Shown: positions 5,017-7,182 of the stretch, piece after piece
Position numbering within the stretch: the stretch's first letter is position 1
How the letters are laid out: every line of letters starts with the position of its first letter
Program-made: the position numbers and the translations under genes
The notes under the pieces: model-generated
What the model saw: only the letters and a program-made list of their open reading frames with translations
Told to the model about the DNA's origin: nothing
Databases searched by the model: none
From: Acidobacteriota bacterium
GTDB lineage: Bacteria; Acidobacteriota; Terriglobia; Versatilivoradales; Versatilivoraceae
Direction: 5' to 3'
NCBI GenBank assembly: GCA_026706225.1
Contig: JAPOZE010000263.1
Span: 1 to 7,182 of the forward strand
Length of the DNA stretch: 7,182 nt

Positions 5017-6015
5017 TCATTCCTCCTTGAGCCGTCTCTCCATCAAGTCCCTCACGGCATCCCGCGGATTCTTCCCGTGGTGAAGCATCAGGTTCACCTG
5101 CTCAATGATGGGCATTTCCAATCCGTAGCGCGCCGCCAGCTTCAAGGTGGCCCCGGTCGCGGGAATTCCTTCCGCCACCGTGCGCATTCCCGCCGTGATT
5201 TCGTCCAACCCGTATCCCTTGCCCAATTGAAAGCCAACGCGGCGATTGCGGCTGAGTTCGCCATGGCAGGTCAGCACCAGGTCCCCCATGCCGGCAAGAC
5301 CGGCCATGGTCTCGCTTCGGCCGCCGCAGGCCACAACCAGCCGGGTCATTTCCACCAGGCCGCGCGTCACCACGGCCGCGACCGAATTGCAACCCAGTCC
5401 CATACCGGCGCAGACTCCCGCCGCGATGGCAATCGCGTTCTTGACCGCCCCGCCCAGTTCGACGCCGATGATATCGGTATTGGTGTAGAAGCGAAGCGAG
5501 GGACCGGAGAACTCGGTTTGCACCACCCGGTTGACGGCTGGATCGGCCCCCGCCACCACTATGGCCGTCGGATCTCCCCGGGCCACCTCCCTGGCAAAGG
5601 TGGGACCCGAGATGGCTGCCATTCGCGGCCGAAAACGGGGTGAGATGACGGCCTCCATCACCTGCGACATGCGCTGCAGGCTGGCGCTCTCAATCCCCTT
5701 GGTGGCGCTCACCAGAATCGCCTCGGGACGCAGGAATGGAAGCATCTCCCGGTAGATCCGGCGGCAACGGTTGGCCGGGAGGGCTGTCACCACGATCTCG
5801 GCCCCTTCCAGGCCAAAGCCCAGAGAATCGGTGGCGACTACCGGTTCGGGAATCGAAAAACCCCTGAGGTATAGAGGGTTGCACCGGTCCTGGTTGATGG
5901 CCGGCACCAGCTCCGGCTCATAGACCCAAAGTCGAATCGGGTGTCCCATTCCGGACAGGGCAATGGAAAGAGCCGTGCCCCAACCGCCTCCCCCGATGAT
6001 CGCCACCCGCTTCAT
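5017..6015 (-). CDS. gpsA: Glycerol-3-phosphate dehydrogenase [NAD(P)+]
   Basis: A 332-residue cytoplasmic GpsA, which reduces dihydroxyacetone phosphate to sn-glycerol-3-phosphate, the backbone precursor of membrane phospholipids. The length is normal for the family. Seen: the N-terminal Rossmann nucleotide-binding loop GGGGWGTA (8-15), NPLYLRGF (46-53), SATKGIE (103-109, with conserved K106), ISGPTFAREVARG (135-147), ELGGAVKNAIAIAAG (186-200, catalytic K192), TRGLVEM (217-223), and GMGDLVLTCHGELSRNRRVG (242-261) in the substrate-binding C-terminal domain. All expected key residues are there. The start is ATG at 6015-6013, with AGAGG 8 bases upstream. It follows cinA by 93 bases on the same strand, probably in one transcript, and its stop faces the Nudix stop 42 bases away. 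Nothing odd is apparent. Confidence 0.97.
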   Translation of the reverse strand: MKRVAIIGGGGWGTALSIALSGMGHPIRLWVYEPELVPAINQDRCNPLYLRGFSIPEPVVATDSLGFGLEGAEIVVTALPANRCRRIYREMLPFLRPEAILVSATKGIESASLQRMSQVMEAVISPRFRPRMAAISGPTFAREVARGDPTAIVVAGADPAVNRVVQTEFSGPSLRFYTNTDIIGVELGGAVKNAIAIAAGVCAGMGLGCNSVAAVVTRGLVEMTRLVVACGGRSETMAGLAGMGDLVLTCHGELSRNRRVGFQLGKGYGLDEITAGMRTVAEGIPATGATLKLAARYGLEMPIIEQVNLMLHHGKNPRDAVRDLMERRLKEE

Positions 6016-6108
6016 GGTTCCGGCCTCTGCTTGCCGTTCTACACCGCAGACTACGCTCGCGCAGCACTTCCCGCTTGTTGGCCGACAGCGACCCGGAGAC
6101 CCAGTGGG

Positions 6109-7182
6109 TCAGAGCAACCGGCGCCGCACCATGTCCAGGGCCGTCTGGGAAGCCCAGAAGCGGATCCTCTCCCGATCGCCGGTGAAACGACACTCCCGAT
6201 GCTCGACCTGATTCCCCATGGCCAGGGCCAAGTGGACCAGTCCTACCGGTTTTTCCCGGCTGCCGCCGGACGGTCCGGCCACGCCCGTCACGCCCACGCC
6301 GATGCTGGCTCCCATCCGATCGCGAATGCCCTCTGCCAAGCACTTGGCCACCTCTGCACTGACGGCGCCGCTCATTTCCAGGAGTAGCGGAGGCATGCCG
6401 GTAAATTCCACTTTGGATGGGTTGCTGTAGCAGGTGACTCCGCCCATGAAATACCTGGAGCTGCCGGGAACCCGCGTGATTCTTTCGGCAATCAGCCCAC
6501 CGGTGCAGCTCTCGGCCACGGCCAGCGTCTCTTTTTCTTTCAGAAGGCATTCCCCCACGACCTGTTCCAGGCTCTGGTCGCCGGTGGAAAAGACGAAGTC
6601 TCCCAATTCGGCCTGGATGGGACCGGCCACCTTCTGAACCAGGGCCTCGGCCTCCTGCCGCGACTTTGCACGGCCGGTCAGGTGAACCTGAATCTCTCCC
6701 CTGCCCGACAAAATGGTGGTCACGGGATTCTTGAAGGGCGTATAGATCGGTGCGATCTGTTCGTCGAGCTGGGACTCCGTCATCCCCGTGGATCTCAATA
6801 CCCGTGTAACCAGGTGAAATCCCTTCGACCGCTGGCTGAGCAACGGCAGGCAGGACTCGTCGAAGATCGCCTTCATTTCCGAAGGCACTCCCGGAAGCAG
6901 AATGATGACACCCTCGCCGTTTTCCAGCCAAAGGCCCGGAGCCGTCCCCAACCGGTTGTCCAGGATCCGCGCCCCCACGGGAACCAGGGCCTGGCGGGCA
7001 TTGTTTCCGGGCATCTCCAGACCCCGGCTCCGAAAGCGATTCCGGATGGTCTGAAGAATGTCATGCTGCAGCACCATCTGCCTGCGGAGCACGCGAGCGA
7101 ACACCTTCCGGGTAATATCGTCTTCCGTCGGTCCCAGGCCGCCGGTGGCGATCACCAGCAGGGACCGCTCCACCGCCGACCT
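6109..7182 (-). CDS. cinA: CinA-family protein: MoaB-like domain plus NMN deamidase domain (N terminus outside window)
   Basis: The C-terminal ~357 residues of CinA, running off the right edge. Full CinA proteins have an N-terminal molybdopterin-binding-like (MoaB/MogA fold) domain, reported in some members to hydrolyse ADP-ribose, and a C-terminal nicotinamide-mononucleotide deamidase (PncC-type) domain used in pyridine nucleotide recycling. Seen: TGGLGPTEDDITR at the visible start, LLPGVPSEM, a middle linker domain with ILSGRGEIQVHLTG, then the deamidase domain starting around LAVAESCTGGLIAERIT, with GSSRYFMGGVTCYSN and GVTGVAGPSGG. Both enzymatic halves keep their signature motifs. Roughly the first 60 residues are missing only because of the window cut. 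The frame is open through the edge (Arg-Ser-Ala precede the first GTG at 7173), so that GTG is internal. It lies upstream of gpsA. Confidence 0.96.
   Translation of the reverse strand, partial: RSAVERSLLVIATGGLGPTEDDITRKVFARVLRRQMVLQHDILQTIRNRFRSRGLEMPGNNARQALVPVGARILDNRLGTAPGLWLENGEGVIILLPGVPSEMKAIFDESCLPLLSQRSKGFHLVTRVLRSTGMTESQLDEQIAPIYTPFKNPVTTILSGRGEIQVHLTGRAKSRQEAEALVQKVAGPIQAELGDFVFSTGDQSLEQVVGECLLKEKETLAVAESCTGGLIAERITRVPGSSRYFMGGVTCYSNPSKVEFTGMPPLLLEMSGAVSAEVAKCLAEGIRDRMGASIGVGVTGVAGPSGGSREKPVGLVHLALAMGNQVEHRECRFTGDRERIRFWASQTALDMVRRRLL

Noticed and set aside
6016..6108. The 93-base gap between cinA and gpsA as a possible small gene or regulatory RNA.
   Set aside because: It holds a plausible gpsA ribosome site but no convincing ORF, promoter or stable hairpin beyond very short repeats.

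Overview
This is a GC-rich stretch of bacterial chromosome made mostly of conserved housekeeping genes. It holds one tRNA, six complete protein genes on the minus strand or its convergent partners (FmdB-type zinc ribbon, M23 peptidase, SAM hydrolase, SirB1-like protein, MOSC protein, GpsA), one complete plus-strand Nudix hydrolase, and two genes cut by the window edges (a UxaA-family dehydratase and CinA). No phage, transposon, CRISPR, toxin or defence gene is visible, and no frameshift is apparent in any gene. The gene content suits a free-living Gram-negative-type bacterium. The M23 architecture and general style would fit Acidobacteriota or a similar deep lineage, but that is a guess, not something the sequence proves.

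Layout: 1-334 (+) is the C-terminal end of an altronate/galactarate dehydratase. A short convergent gap (335-457) carries overlapping stem-loops. From 3649 down to 458, everything reads on the minus strand: a promoter, tRNA-Ser(GGA), an FmdB-type zinc-ribbon protein, an exported M23 metallopeptidase, a DUF62 SAM hydrolase and a SirB1-like transglutaminase-fold/TPR protein. The last two overlap by four bases (GTGA). Spacing allows one transcript from the tRNA promoter through SirB1, although this is inferred. A MOSC-domain gene (4191-3742, minus) lies upstream of that promoter. It is divergent from a Nudix CoA-pyrophosphatase gene (4402-4974, plus), which has a good sigma70-like promoter at 4329-4357. 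Convergent to the Nudix gene is a minus-strand pair, cinA (partial, entering from the right edge) followed by gpsA.

How they work together: gpsA makes sn-glycerol-3-phosphate for phospholipids. CinA is a pyridine-nucleotide recycling protein, the Nudix enzyme degrades CoA, and the DUF62 enzyme hydrolyses SAM, so several genes touch cofactor turnover. The M23 enzyme acts on cell-wall peptidoglycan outside the cytoplasm. No dedicated pathway links them all.

The points most worth a second look are local. The M23 gene seems to start at a CTG codon that restores a full signal peptide and lies behind a strong Shine-Dalgarno sequence. The leader of the SAM-hydrolase gene can fold in two mutually exclusive ways around its ribosome-binding site. 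The 335-457 gap holds competing hairpins. I found no clear sign of a wholly new system.
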